Source: an uncultured Sphingomonadaceae bacterium (lineage in GTDB: Bacteria > Pseudomonadota > Alphaproteobacteria > Sphingomonadales > Sphingomonadaceae). From it: DNA of 64,000 bases. The DNA lies in NCBI GenBank assembly GCA_947493325.1, contig CANLQI010000001.1:1627375-1691374 (forward strand). The letters run 5' to 3'. Position numbers and translations under genes: made by a program. Every line of letters begins with the position of its first letter. Positions within the stretch are counted from its first letter, which is position 1. The notes below the pieces were generated by a model that saw nothing but the letters and a program-made list of their open reading frames with translations, made no database searches and was not told the origin of the DNA. Positions 43,859 to 55,024 of this stretch are shown here, piece after piece.

Positions 43859-46800
43859 TAATCCTTTGATATGCGCACATTGGCGCTTTGCCGTCCCAAT
43901 GTCGAGATGCTGGAGAGGATGGAGAGCCAGCGCGTGATCTGAAATTCCACCTGTGTCGCGCTATAGCCGCGGCCATCGGTAATAACTTCCACATAGACGC
44001 GGCGGGTGATGTATTTGCCCGCGGCAATCGATGTTTTCTGCCCCGTCGCGGCATCCGCGCCGATAATGCGCAGACGGTCAAGACCAACTGCACTGCGCAG
44101 CTGATTGATCGGATCAAGTCCGCCGCCGGTCCGCAAAGACGCAACCGCGGCAGCCAGCTGAACAGCTTCGGCGGCGCTAATGTCGTTGATGGAGCTTCCA
44201 AAGAGCAGCCGTGCAAGCAGCTCTTCTTCAGGCAGAGCAGGCACGGAATTAAACGTGATTTCCGGGCGCAGTCCGGTGCCGTTTACATTGATTGTGGCAT
44301 TCAGGCCCTGCACATCGGCCAGCGCCACGATATCAAGCCGCGGGTCGGGCGGGGAATTACCGCGAAAGGATATACGGCCGCGTTCAAGTTCGAAATTGCG
44401 GCCCGCGAATATATAATCACCGCGCACAAGATCCGCCCTGCCGTTGATGCGCGGTGCATCGACATTCCCGGTAAGCTTGATATCTGCGCTCCATTCGCTT
44501 TCGAGACCCAAGCCCGTCACATCCAGCCGGTTGCGTGCCTTCGCCGTGATATCATAGCGCCAGGGCCGCGCGGCGATGCGCGGTGGAAGTTCATCCGCAC
44601 GCCGGTTGATTTCACGGTAGGCAATGTTGGGCAGTTTGTTTTCAATTTCGGAATTGCCCAGCTTGAACCGGCCTTTGTTAATTGTGACATTGCCGCCCAG
44701 CACACCGCCATTGCCGCCCGATTTGATGGTGATGGGACCGGTTACCGTTGCGGCAATATCATCACGGTTGAGCAATTGCGCCCGGTTGGCCTGTAGCGTC
44801 AGGTCCACGCCAACGCCCACATCCGTGCCAAGATTTATCGTACCGCGTCCGGTAACTGTGCCGCCGCCCGGGGATGCGCCAGTAAAGCCCGTGAGTGTCA
44901 GCATAGATCCGGCAAAACGCCCGCGTGCCTTGATATTTTCCACGACTGTACCGGAAAGCGCGCTTTCCAGCCGCGCATTATCCGTGGCAAGCGAGCCGCG
45001 CGTTTGCGGATTGGCTATGCTGCCAGTGACATCGGCTGCGACATCGACTTTGCCGGTCAGGTCGAAAACTTCCACTTTCGCGAGCCGCCATAATGCATCT
45101 GCCGGACCTGAATAACGCACCTGGCCAAACAGCCGCCCGCGCTCCAGCCGCTGGAACAGATCACCCGTAGATGGCAGACCGGAAATGCGTGCCTGTATGC
45201 GGCCAAGGCTATTGTTCTTGTCACGCATAACGCCGCGCAGCGCCAGCGCATTAGCGCTAAGCGCGGCATTGACTGCGACATCCACAGGCCGCGATGTCAG
45301 CACAAGGCCTGAACGCGTAAGCCGTTTCAGTTGCAGTTTTGCGGTGCCAGTAGGCGCGCCGCCGCTTTGCTGGCGGTAGTTGATAATGCCAGATGCCGTG
45401 CCGCCCAGGCCGAGTTCCGCCACGCCCAGATCTGCGAGCGCCAGCGGCATTTTCGACACCTGAAACTTCATATCGGTAAGGCCGCCGCCAAAACGGCCCG
45501 ACAGAACGGTTGCACCCTGTCCGAAATTCACTCGGGTCTGACCTAGATTCCAGCCGCCGCCATCCAGCCGCCGCAATACGCCATTGCGCGGCATCGAGAT
45601 TTTGCGGCGGCCATATTTCCCATTGGCGGTAAAGCGCACATTGGTGGGCGCGATGTTCGCGGCGGTGCGCAATTCGAACCGGCTGCCCCGCCGCCCGGCG
45701 ATATTTGCAGTCACACGGCCTGCACCATTGGTCAGTTTTGCCCTGGCATCAAGCTTGCCGATGAACAGGTTGCCGCGCCCTATGCCCTGCGCGCTGAACA
45801 CGGCATCAATATCGCTGCGGCCGGTCACCAGAAACGCCGTAGCATCCAGCTTGCCGCGCCGTATTGTGATCGGTACAGCGCCTTCAAAGCGCGCGTTACT
45901 TGCGGTCAGGTCCGCGACAATACGCTGCCCCTGCCCCTGCGGTGAAATGGCGAGATTGCCGTCAATGCCCCCGCCACCGGCGGCGAGATTGCCGCTGATC
46001 GCCGTGCCATCGGCAATCAGGTCACCATTCAGCCGCGTTTTCGATACGAGAAGGTCGCTGATACGGATCAGCGTCCTGCCCTGCGGCTGCGCGAATATCT
46101 GTGCAACGCCCGCAAACGGCCCCAGTGTAGAGCCGCCCTTGGCATCAATTTCAAACCCGTCAGGAATTGGAGCCAGCGCAAGTTCGACCTGGCTGAGCCC
46201 CAGCGATGGCAGCGGGTTATCCAGCGTCAGCGTGGCCTTGGCCGTGTCCGGTTTACCTGCAAAGGACAATGCAAACGGACCATATTGGTCGTGCGCGCCT
46301 TTGGCAGTGAGCTGTATATTGCCATCAGCAAGCCGGCGGCCATTGCCGGTCGCGTTAATTTTGCTGGCGGTCAGGCGGATATTGTCGAGCAGCAGTGGCA
46401 GGCCCTGCCCGATGCTGAAATTACTGATGATGCGGATATTGTCGCCGGCAATACTGGTGAGCGTTTTATTGTCCACGCGGCGCATGCGGGCATCGGCAGC
46501 ACCGGTAACTTTCCATGGCAAACCGCCGCCAAATGTCGCGCGCAGCTGGCTGGTGACATTGGCAGCTCCCACATTTTCCAGCGCCAGCGCAGGAAACAGC
46601 GCGTCGCCGGACAGTGCATAGGCCCCGCGCTGCTGCAGTCCGCGCAGTTCCAGATCAGCCTTTACGCCATCCGCGACCAGCGCCAGATTGTCCGATAGAA
46701 AGCGCCCATTGCGCCAGATAATATCACCGCGCGCAGCCAGCCCGGGCAGAGTATCCGTGATCAGTGCATTTTCATTCTCGACACCCTGCGAACGCATGCG

Positions 46801-48027
46801 CAGCGGTATCAATGCGCGCGTCCCGTTCCAGTTTGCCGTGCCGCGGGCAGCCGGCTCCACCAGCGTATAGCCCGAAGCGGCCAATGCGTCCGCATTGACG
46901 CGGTAATCGATGTCCAGATCGCCAAACGGCCCGTTCAGCACCGCATCAAACTGCGTCCCGCGCAAAGCAATGTCTTCGCCAAACAGATTGTCCTTGCGCA
47001 GGCGCCCGCGGACCTGCATGGCCTCGAAAATATTCTCGCCGAGATCGACTGCGCCCACGGCCCGCATGGAAAGCGCCGCCGATTGCAGGGCGAGATTACC
47101 ATCCAATATACGGCCATCCATGGTGCCGCGCCCGTTAAAACTGACCGCTTCGCCCAATATCTGCTCCGTTACGCCCGATACAAATGGACGCGGGAATGCC
47201 TGCCCCACTACACGGCCATTGCCATCCTGCAAATATATCTTGGCCGCGGTGAGCATGTTCGCGCCGGAATCGATCCGCAGCGCGCCTTCCCAGTCCTGCC
47301 AGTCGCCGTCGCCGACAATGCGTCCGCGGAAACTGTCATCAAGACCAACGATAGCGCCAATAACCCCGCCCTGTGGCGCATTGATATCCGCGTTGATCGA
47401 CAGTTGATTCTCTTCCGGAACGGCATCAATATGCATGATAACGCGATCATCACTGTCGTCCACGCCTGCCAGCACATTGACCTTGGCCGTACCCGCCGCA
47501 ATTTCCGCGCTAATGTCCAGATTTGCAATCTGCCTGCGCCCTGCGACCGCTTCTTCGATAATCAGATTGTCGGCTTTCAGCTTTGCAATCGAGATATCGA
47601 ACCCGGGCAATAATGGGCTATCCTCGTCCAGCACCGTAAATTTGGGCTGTTTAAGCAATCGGCCACGCTTGATAATCAGCTTGCGTATGTCCAGCCGGTT
47701 ATTCAGCCAAGCCAACGGACGCCAGTCGAGCTCTGCTTCGGGGGTTTCGAAAAACAGGCCCTCGGGATCATAGGCACGCACACCTTTCAGAGTGTTTTGC
47801 CCGTAGATGGAGCCATTTATCTCATCAATTTCGATGCGCAGGCCATTGGCAAATTCGTAATCATTCAATTGCTCTGTCAGGAAACGGCGGCCGACCGACG
47901 TATCCAGCACCAGCGCCGCCGCGACCAACAAGGCCAAAGCTGCAAATAGCGCATATATGCTCCAACGCGCCCAACGCCATGAGCTTTTGCGTTCTTTCGG
48001 GGTGTCTGCTTCGTTGGTATAGCCCAT
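43855..48027 (-). CDS. tamB: Translocation and assembly module subunit TamB
   Basis: ~1390 aa, N-terminal TM, repetitive beta-rich body, C-terminal ELLARLLFGSSINDISAAEAVQLAAAVASL DUF490 region; adjacent to tamA. Confidence 0.94.
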   Translation of the reverse strand: MGYTNEADTPKERKSSWRWARWSIYALFAALALLVAAALVLDTSVGRRFLTEQLNDYEFANGLRIEIDEINGSIYGQNTLKGVRAYDPEGLFFETPEAELDWRPLAWLNNRLDIRKLIIKRGRLLKQPKFTVLDEDSPLLPGFDISIAKLKADNLIIEEAVAGRRQIANLDISAEIAAGTAKVNVLAGVDDSDDRVIMHIDAVPEENQLSINADINAPQGGVIGAIVGLDDSFRGRIVGDGDWQDWEGALRIDSGANMLTAAKIYLQDGNGRVVGQAFPRPFVSGVTEQILGEAVSFNGRGTMDGRILDGNLALQSAALSMRAVGAVDLGENIFEAMQVRGRLRKDNLFGEDIALRGTQFDAVLNGPFGDLDIDYRVNADALAASGYTLVEPAARGTANWNGTRALIPLRMRSQGVENENALITDTLPGLAARGDIIWRNGRFLSDNLALVADGVKADLELRGLQQRGAYALSGDALFPALALENVGAANVTSQLRATFGGGLPWKVTGAADARMRRVDNKTLTSIAGDNIRIISNFSIGQGLPLLLDNIRLTASKINATGNGRRLADGNIQLTAKGAHDQYGPFALSFAGKPDTAKATLTLDNPLPSLGLSQVELALAPIPDGFEIDAKGGSTLGPFAGVAQIFAQPQGRTLIRISDLLVSKTRLNGDLIADGTAISGNLAAGGGGIDGNLAISPQGQGQRIVADLTASNARFEGAVPITIRRGKLDATAFLVTGRSDIDAVFSAQGIGRGNLFIGKLDARAKLTNGAGRVTANIAGRRGSRFELRTAANIAPTNVRFTANGKYGRRKISMPRNGVLRRLDGGGWNLGQTRVNFGQGATVLSGRFGGGLTDMKFQVSKMPLALADLGVAELGLGGTASGIINYRQQSGGAPTGTAKLQLKRLTRSGLVLTSRPVDVAVNAALSANALALRGVMRDKNNSLGRIQARISGLPSTGDLFQRLERGRLFGQVRYSGPADALWRLAKVEVFDLTGKVDVAADVTGSIANPQTRGSLATDNARLESALSGTVVENIKARGRFAGSMLTLTGFTGASPGGGTVTGRGTINLGTDVGVGVDLTLQANRAQLLNRDDIAATVTGPITIKSGGNGGVLGGNVTINKGRFKLGNSEIENKLPNIAYREINRRADELPPRIAARPWRYDITAKARNRLDVTGLGLESEWSADIKLTGNVDAPRINGRADLVRGDYIFAGRNFELERGRISFRGNSPPDPRLDIVALADVQGLNATINVNGTGLRPEITFNSVPALPEEELLARLLFGSSINDISAAEAVQLAAAVASLRTGGGLDPINQLRSAVGLDRLRIIGADAATGQKTSIAAGKYITRRVYVEVITDGRGYSATQVEFQITRWLSILSSISTLGRQSANVRISKDY

Positions 48028-50201
48028 TAAAATGCCTGTCCCAGCGAGATATAGACACCTAGGCGGCTATCACCCGGCTGCGGATTAATGGGCGTGCCGA
48101 CATCTACACGTATTGGGCCAAAGCTGCTGTAATAGCGGAACCCCAGACCGGCTCCGACCCGCAAATTGGCCTTGTCCGGGAACACGTTGCTGTAAATATT
48201 CCCGGCGTCGACAAATGGTACGACACCGAAATTGCCGAAACGCACGCGGGCCTCCAGCGAGAATTCGACCAGACTGCGTCCGCCGATGGGATCATTATTA
48301 ATGTCACGCGGGCCGATTTCCTGAAAGCCGAAACCGCGCACCGAGCCACCGCCGCCCGCATATAAACGGCGTGATGGCGCGATTTGCAGCAGGTCTGCGC
48401 CCAATATCGTCCCAAGCCGCATGCGCCCGGCGATCACGACTTTCTCTGACACAGGGCGGTAATAGCTCGCGTCAATCTGCGTACGTGCATAGCCGAATGT
48501 GCCATCTTGCAGCGACAGTTCGGGCGAAAACTGTCCGCCCAACCGGAACCCTGTGGTGGGGTCCAGCAGGTCGTCCGTACCATCATAATTCAGTGAAGCG
48601 GGCAGCGCGCCGATAAAGAATGTACGCCGCTCTGTTCCCAGATTATCTGCCGTAATATCGCGCTCGTCCGTGGCCAGAATTTCCGCACCGATCGACCAGG
48701 TCCATTTCTTCTGGAATATCAGGTTGGTCTGCCGTTCCAGCGCGCCGCGCAGCAATATGGTGCGCGCATCAAATGCGTTGCGCTCCACGTTACTGACCAG
48801 AAACTGCGCGGTCAGCACCTGATCGCGCTCTTTGAAATTATTGCGGCGGTAGAGCAGACTTGCAAGCTGTTCCTGTGTGCCGCCCACTGCGCGCGCGCGG
48901 ATCATGCCTTCGGGCGGGAAGAAATTGCGGTGTTCCCAGCTTACTTCCGCGCGGATGCCTTCGCCCGAACCGTAACCCAGCTCCCCCGCAATAGTGCGCA
49001 GCGGTGCGGAGACTGCCTCTACCTTTACATCAACCGTTTTCAGTTCCGCATCTGATGAACTGTCTTCCGAAGGTACAGGTGTGAGCGTAAGTGAGGACAC
49101 CAGTCCCGTCGCCAGTATCGCACGGCGCAGATCGTCCATACGTGAACGCTGATATACATCGCCGGGGTCAAAACGCGCAATCCGCTGATAATGGCGGGCG
49201 CTCATCAGTTTTTCATCGGGCGTTATAATCTGGCCGAATTGATACTTATCCTGCGGCGTCACGGGTAGAGTGAGATCACCGGTGCGGTCGGCATGGTCGA
49301 TCAGCAAATCGGGTTCGCCTATTTCAGCAAAAGCATAACCGTTTTCGGCGAGGCTTTCATCCAGCCGGACACCTGCCGCTATGATATTGTCCGAATTGAT
49401 GGGATCACCCGTTTCCAGCCCGAATGTCTCACGAAACATCGGATAATCATCGCCAGTCCGGGTCAGTTCGCCCAATGTGATATCACCCAGCGAATATATG
49501 GGCCCCAGTTGCAGGCCAAATTCCACATTCAGCTCATTTGCAGCAGCGCCGCGCTCTATTACCCGGAGGATATCGGCATCATAATAGCCGTAATTGCGCA
49601 GCAGCTGGTCCAAAAGATCACGGTCTTCAGTCGCACGGCGTGATATTTGCGCAATATTGGCATCATCGTCATCCAATGTCTTCAGCTTTGAAAGCTGGTC
49701 GAACCGGTTCTCAAAATCATCGCGCTGCCCGCCCACAAATTCGGTGGAATCAAGATAGTCAAAAGTTACCTTATAATTGAGGTCACCTTCACTCAGCTCG
49801 ACAATGGCCGCATCGCTGAGCGTATTCTCGCGCTCGCGAAAACGTTCTTCCTCTTCGCTCGCCACTTGCTCTGCCGGCACATCGGTCTCAATCTCCGCAA
49901 GGGCGTCTGGGGTATCTTCGGGAAGCTCTTCCTGCTCCGGCAGTGGCGGCAATTCCTCAAAACCGGGCCAGTCCACTTCCATATCCGGCATTGGCGCAAG
50001 CGGTGCATCAGGGTCCAGATCCTGTGAAAGAAATTCCGTATCCGACGCGGAGAGACTGGTTGGTGAATTATCCCCGGCCGTATCTTTGGCTGCCTGATCT
50101 TCTTGTTCCGCCGGAACTTCCTGTGCATAGGCGGCAGTCGATAGGGCAAGGCCCGCCCCCACAGCTGACAGGGCAAGACATCGAATCACACCGGGCATCA
50201 C
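48027..50201 (-). CDS. tamA: Translocation and assembly module outer-membrane subunit TamA (BamA/Omp85 family)
   Basis: POTRA-like repeats, C-terminal barrel with GGGGSVRGFGFQEIGPRD and GPIRVDVGTP...YISLGQAF. Confidence 0.93.
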   Translation of the reverse strand: MMPGVIRCLALSAVGAGLALSTAAYAQEVPAEQEDQAAKDTAGDNSPTSLSASDTEFLSQDLDPDAPLAPMPDMEVDWPGFEELPPLPEQEELPEDTPDALAEIETDVPAEQVASEEEERFRERENTLSDAAIVELSEGDLNYKVTFDYLDSTEFVGGQRDDFENRFDQLSKLKTLDDDDANIAQISRRATEDRDLLDQLLRNYGYYDADILRVIERGAAANELNVEFGLQLGPIYSLGDITLGELTRTGDDYPMFRETFGLETGDPINSDNIIAAGVRLDESLAENGYAFAEIGEPDLLIDHADRTGDLTLPVTPQDKYQFGQIITPDEKLMSARHYQRIARFDPGDVYQRSRMDDLRRAILATGLVSSLTLTPVPSEDSSSDAELKTVDVKVEAVSAPLRTIAGELGYGSGEGIRAEVSWEHRNFFPPEGMIRARAVGGTQEQLASLLYRRNNFKERDQVLTAQFLVSNVERNAFDARTILLRGALERQTNLIFQKKWTWSIGAEILATDERDITADNLGTERRTFFIGALPASLNYDGTDDLLDPTTGFRLGGQFSPELSLQDGTFGYARTQIDASYYRPVSEKVVIAGRMRLGTILGADLLQIAPSRRLYAGGGGSVRGFGFQEIGPRDINNDPIGGRSLVEFSLEARVRFGNFGVVPFVDAGNIYSNVFPDKANLRVGAGLGFRYYSSFGPIRVDVGTPINPQPGDSRLGVYISLGQAF

Positions 50202-50272
50202 ACCGGATGCATATAAAATTTTCGGGAACCGCGACTTTGTAATTTTACTTCTTCCCGATCATGCGCAAGGCA

Positions 50273-51019
50273 TTAACCCTGTTTTTTATCCGTAAAGGCA
50301 GACCAGCCATCGGGGCCGAGCCTTTCCAGAGGCTGATAGCGTGTCTTATATTGCATGCGATCCGCCCCCTCAACCCAGTAACCCAGATAGACATAGGGCA
50401 ACTTTGACCTTGCGGCACGTAAAATATGATCCATGATGATAAAATTGCCCAAACCCGAGCGTGACGGGTGGTCGGGATCGAAAAAACTGTAGATCATGGA
50501 CAAGCCGTCGCCCTGTTGATCTGTCAGGCAGGCACCCACCAACCGGCCTTGCTCGCCATTTTCATCGGGCTCACGATATTCGATGATAAAACTGCTGACC
50601 GGCGTCTGTTCCACCATATCGGCATAATCGACATCGTCCATTTCCGACATGCCGCCGCCCGGATGCCGCATTTTCAGATATTCCTGTAATAACGCATATT
50701 GCTCATGCGTAGACCATGGCTTGCAGATGGTCGCAATAAGGTCGCTATTGCGGCGCAGAACGCGGCGCTGCGAGGCATTGGGCTTGAACTGGTCCGCTAT
50801 CACCCGCACGGATACGCATGCTTTGCAATCCACACAGCTGGGGCGGTAAGCCACATTCTGGCTACGGCGAAAACCGATCCGGCTAAGCGCATCATTGAGC
50901 TCATCTGCATGCTCGCCCGATAGCTCGGTAAAAACCTTGCGCTCGCTCTTACCCGGCAGATACGGGCATGGACCGGGACTGGTCACAAAAAAGCGGGGAA
51001 AGCGGGCGGGTGCACTCAC
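50273..51019 (-). CDS. bpt: Aspartate/glutamate leucyltransferase (Bpt; arginyltransferase family)
   Basis: [61 protein letters not shown]. Confidence 0.94.
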   Translation of the reverse strand: MSAPARFPRFFVTSPGPCPYLPGKSERKVFTELSGEHADELNDALSRIGFRRSQNVAYRPSCVDCKACVSVRVIADQFKPNASQRRVLRRNSDLIATICKPWSTHEQYALLQEYLKMRHPGGGMSEMDDVDYADMVEQTPVSSFIIEYREPDENGEQGRLVGACLTDQQGDGLSMIYSFFDPDHPSRSGLGNFIIMDHILRAARSKLPYVYLGYWVEGADRMQYKTRYQPLERLGPDGWSAFTDKKQG

Positions 51020-51175
51020 GTAAATTCGGCCTTTATCTGCTTAGCATCAAAAACAGAGCTTCTTATGGCAAAAAATTGCAACCGCGCAAAGCAGATTAAC
51101 CATCAAATCTGTATATACTGCGATTAAAGGCTTTATGCAGATACGCACATTAACCTGCATATAAGTCACTATCGG

Positions 51176-52405
51176 CTACGCCAGTTCGACCTGCAAGATT
51201 TGGTAATTGTCATCGCGCAATGCTTGGATAAGGCCATCAAGCTGCGCCTTGTCGCGCGCCTCGCACTCAATATCCGTGATAAGGCCTTTGGCGGGCAGGT
51301 TTGTAAATACGCGCTGATGATAGATTTCGATGATATTGACATTATGGGCATCAAATTGCCGCATCACGCGGAACAATGCACCCGGCCTGTCCTGCAACTG
51401 GATTTGTAAGCGCGCAAGACGCCCTGACCGCGCAAGGTCACGTAGCAGTACGTTTGCCAGCAGGCGCGTGTCGATATTACCCCCGCATAGGACAACGCCC
51501 ACTTTCTGCCCGGCAAAAAGCGACTTGTTTTTCATCACCGCGGCCAGCCCAGCGGCGCCTGCGCCTTCGACAACCGTTTTTTCTATCTGCAATAACAGGC
51601 TGACCGCGGTTTCCAGCGCACTTTCATTCACCAGCACGATATCATCGGCCAACTGCGATACGATTTGCGAGGTGAAATCTCCCGGCTTTTTAACCGCAAT
51701 GCCTTCGGCAAGCGTATCGCCTTCGCAGGCCATGTCCTGCCCCTTCACCCTGGCAAACATAGAGGGGTAAAGCTCGGCCTGAACACCGGTCAGCTTGATA
51801 TCCGGGTTCAACCCGCAGGCCGCCGTACCCATGCCGGAAAACAGGCCGCCACCGCCAATGGGAATAACCAGATGATCCAGATCAGGAACATCTTCCAGCA
51901 TCTCCAGTGCAACAGTGCCCTGCCCCGCCGCGATAACCGGGTCATCAAATGGATGCACGAACGTGAGGCCGCGCTCTTTTTCCAGTTCGCGGGCATGTTC
52001 ATAGGCATCATCAAATTTTTCGCCGAACAATATGACCTTGCCGCCATTGGCTTCAGTTTGCTGCACTTTAATCGTGGGCGTCGGCTTTGGCATTACGATG
52101 GTCACCGGCACGCCAAGCCGCGTACCATGATAGGCAAGCCCCTGCGCATGATTGCCTGCCGATGCCGCAATCACACCCCGCGCGCGGCTTTCCACATCCA
52201 TCTGGCTCAGGAAATTGAGCGCACCACGCTCTTTATATGCCGCCGTAAATTGCAGGTTTTCAAACTTAAGGTAAATTTCTGCGCCCGTAATCTGGGACAA
52301 TGTCTTGCTATGCAACGTGGGCGTGCGCACAATCGCGCCGCTGATGGTTTCATGCGCCACGCGGATATCGGCGAGTGTCAGGCGGGAAGCAGCATCATTT
52401 TTCAT
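51176..52405 (-). CDS. ilvA: Threonine ammonia-lyase with C-terminal ACT-like domain
   Basis: KFENLQFTAAYKERGALNFL, SAGNHAQGLAYH, C-terminal RLQIQLQDRPGALFRVMRQFDAHNVNIIEI. Confidence 0.93.
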   Translation of the reverse strand: MKNDAASRLTLADIRVAHETISGAIVRTPTLHSKTLSQITGAEIYLKFENLQFTAAYKERGALNFLSQMDVESRARGVIAASAGNHAQGLAYHGTRLGVPVTIVMPKPTPTIKVQQTEANGGKVILFGEKFDDAYEHARELEKERGLTFVHPFDDPVIAAGQGTVALEMLEDVPDLDHLVIPIGGGGLFSGMGTAACGLNPDIKLTGVQAELYPSMFARVKGQDMACEGDTLAEGIAVKKPGDFTSQIVSQLADDIVLVNESALETAVSLLLQIEKTVVEGAGAAGLAAVMKNKSLFAGQKVGVVLCGGNIDTRLLANVLLRDLARSGRLARLQIQLQDRPGALFRVMRQFDAHNVNIIEIYHQRVFTNLPAKGLITDIECEARDKAQLDGLIQALRDDNYQILQVELA

Positions 52406-52460
52406 GCGGTGTGCCCTATCTTATGTGGCACTTTTTGCAAACAGTGTTTAAGCATGCCCC

Positions 52461-53348
52461 ATGGCAAGAATAGCTTTTATCGGAATCGGTATCATGGGCG
52501 GCCCCATGGCGCGGCATTTGGCAGCGGCAGGACATGACCTGACAATATTCAACCGCACCCGCGCAAAATGCGACGCATGGATGGCCGCCAATGCGGATGC
52601 ACGCGCATCCATCGCCGATACTCCGGCAGATGCCGCGAAAGACGCAGAAATTGTGATCAGCTGCGTTGGCAATGATGACGACCTGGCCGATGTGATTATG
52701 GGGCGCGACGGGGTTTTCAAAACCATTACCCGCGATGCGCTTTTTATCGACCATACTACAGTATCGGCCCGTATCGCGCGGCAGATATCGGTTGAGGGAA
52801 AATCAGTTGGCGTGCACTGTGTCGATGCGCCCGTATCCGGCGGACAGGCGGGCGCGGAAAACGGGCAACTTTCCATTATGTGCGGGGGAACAGAGCAGGC
52901 GATGGCGGCGGCGCGGCCTATCATGGAGCCCTATGCGGCGCGTATCGTCCATGTCGGCGGGCCAGGCGCGGGACAGCAGACCAAGATGGTAAATCAGATA
53001 GCCATCGCCGGCATATTGGGCGGCCTTTCCGAAGCCCTTCGTTTCGCGCAGGCCAGTGAGCTGGATATAGAAAAAGTGTTCGAGGCCATTTCCGGCGGTG
53101 CCGCGCAAAGCTGGCAAATGGACAATCGCTGGCATTCCATGGCCGATGATAGTTTCGATTTTGGCTTTGCCATTGACTGGATGCGCAAGGATTTGGGGCT
53201 GGCCCTCGCGGAAGTGCGCAATGTAGGCGCCACCGCACCTGTCGCCGCCCTGATCGATCAATTCTATGCCGAAGTGCAGGCGATGGGCGGCAACCGTCAG
53301 GATACAAGCGCCCTGGTACGCCGGATGCAGCATAAAGGGAAGAAATAA
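52461..53348 (+). CDS. NAD(P)-dependent beta-hydroxyacid dehydrogenase (3-hydroxyisobutyrate dehydrogenase family)
   Basis: IAFIGIGIMGGPMARHLAAAGHDLTIFNRT, DAPVSGGQAGAENGQLSIMCGG. Confidence 0.94.
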   Translation: MARIAFIGIGIMGGPMARHLAAAGHDLTIFNRTRAKCDAWMAANADARASIADTPADAAKDAEIVISCVGNDDDLADVIMGRDGVFKTITRDALFIDHTTVSARIARQISVEGKSVGVHCVDAPVSGGQAGAENGQLSIMCGGTEQAMAAARPIMEPYAARIVHVGGPGAGQQTKMVNQIAIAGILGGLSEALRFAQASELDIEKVFEAISGGAAQSWQMDNRWHSMADDSFDFGFAIDWMRKDLGLALAEVRNVGATAPVAALIDQFYAEVQAMGGNRQDTSALVRRMQHKGKK

Positions 53349-55024
53349 TGACGCAGCTTTCGCATCTTATACAAAAAGGATGGGCCATATGCGCAACATT
53401 GGCCGCGCTTGCATTCTCTGCACCGGCTGTGGCCGATACGCTTATTGATAATGTGAACGGTTTCACCCTCAACGACAAAGGCGAAGTCGTCGAATTTACA
53501 GGCCTGCTGATCGATAATGAGGGCCGCGTCAAACAGCTTTTGTCGCGCAAGGACAAGCGTCCCAAAAAACCGGACTATCTGGTCGATGGCAAAGGGCAAA
53601 ACCTTATGCCTGGCCTGATTGATGCACATGGCCATGTGATGGGCATCGGCTTTCAGCAACTTACGCTCGATTTATCGGACACGAATTCGCTATCCGAAGC
53701 GCAGACGAAAATAGCGAAATACGCTGCAGATAATCCTTCCCTGCCATGGATAGTGGGACGCGGGTGGAATCAGGAAAAATGGGGTCTCGGCCGTTTTCCA
53801 ACCGCTGCAGAAATTGATGCAGTCGTTGCGGATCGTCCTGTCTGGTTGCAGCGTATAGATGGTCATGCCGGCTGGGCCAACTCACGTGCCATGGGCATTG
53901 CAGGTATAAGTGCCGGGTCAAAAAGCCCTGCAGGTGGCCGTATCGAGATGCAAGCCGGTAAGCCAAGCGGTATTTTCGTTGATGCCGCCGAATCGCTTAT
54001 CCAGAAATTCGTGCCCGCCCCGCGTGCGGCAGATCGTGACCAGGCGCTGGCAAAGGCACAGGAACTGTTATTGAGCCAGGGCATTACTGCCATTGCCGAT
54101 ATGGGAACGACCATGCAGGATTGGCAAAGCTACCGGCGCGCAGGTGACCGCGGCTGGCTGCGTATCCGCATCATGTCCTATGCAGCTGGGGTTGATGAAA
54201 TGGTTGCTATAGGCGGCACAGGCCCCACGCCGTGGCTCTACGATGACAAACTGCGTCTGAATGGTGTAAAACTCTATCTCGATGGCGCGCTTGGTTCACG
54301 CGGCGCATGGCTCAAACAGCCCTATACCGATAAGCCCGGTGAAAAAGGCCTTGCCTTCATTGATGATACAAAACTGCTCAATCAGATGAGCCGGGCAGCC
54401 ATGGATAATTATCAGATCGCGGTGCATGCCATCGGCGATCAGGCCAATACACAGATATTGGGCGCGATCGAACAATTGTCGCAAAGTTTCAAAGGGGATA
54501 GACGTTGGCGTATAGAGCATGCGCAAATTGTTGATCCTGCTGATATTCAGGCTTTTGGCAGAAACGGCATCATCGCATCCATGCAGCCCGTCCACCAGAC
54601 ATCTGACCGTTTGATGGCCGAAGCAAGGCTGGGCCAGACCCGGCTGTTGGGCGCCTATGCGTGGAAATCGATCCTGGATGCAGGTGGCAAGCTGGCATTT
54701 GGATCGGACGCCCCCGTCGAATCATCCAATCCATTCCCGGGAATCGCAGTCGCCATGACCCGCGAAGATGCCTCAGGCGAACCATTTGGTGGCTGGCAGC
54801 CGCAAGAAAGACTGACACGGCTTCAAGCTCTGGCAGGATTCACGCAAAAAGCAGCTTATGCTGGCTTTGCGGAAAAACGATTCGGCACTTTAATGCCGGG
54901 TATGCAGGCCGATTTTATCTTTGTGGATGGCGACATATTATTCGCATCACCCCGCGATATCCGCAAAATAACAGTGTTGGAGACATGGGTGGGCGGTCAA
55001 AAGTTTTATGACCGTGAGAATTAA
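53348..55024 (+). CDS. Exported amidohydrolase (YtcJ-like)
   Basis: Signal peptide; NLMPGLIDAHGHVMGIG, WRIEHAQIVDPADIQAFGRNGIIASMQPVHQTSDR. Confidence 0.93.
   Translation: MTQLSHLIQKGWAICATLAALAFSAPAVADTLIDNVNGFTLNDKGEVVEFTGLLIDNEGRVKQLLSRKDKRPKKPDYLVDGKGQNLMPGLIDAHGHVMGIGFQQLTLDLSDTNSLSEAQTKIAKYAADNPSLPWIVGRGWNQEKWGLGRFPTAAEIDAVVADRPVWLQRIDGHAGWANSRAMGIAGISAGSKSPAGGRIEMQAGKPSGIFVDAAESLIQKFVPAPRAADRDQALAKAQELLLSQGITAIADMGTTMQDWQSYRRAGDRGWLRIRIMSYAAGVDEMVAIGGTGPTPWLYDDKLRLNGVKLYLDGALGSRGAWLKQPYTDKPGEKGLAFIDDTKLLNQMSRAAMDNYQIAVHAIGDQANTQILGAIEQLSQSFKGDRRWRIEHAQIVDPADIQAFGRNGIIASMQPVHQTSDRLMAEARLGQTRLLGAYAWKSILDAGGKLAFGSDAPVESSNPFPGIAVAMTREDASGEPFGGWQPQERLTRLQALAGFTQKAAYAGFAEKRFGTLMPGMQADFIFVDGDILFASPRDIRKITVLETWVGGQKFYDREN

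Noticed and set aside
45584-46621. 345-codon plus-strand ORF antisense to tamB
   Set aside because: Low-complexity Ser/Ala/Pro/Arg translation, no RBS or domain; antisense artefact of GC-rich coding DNA.
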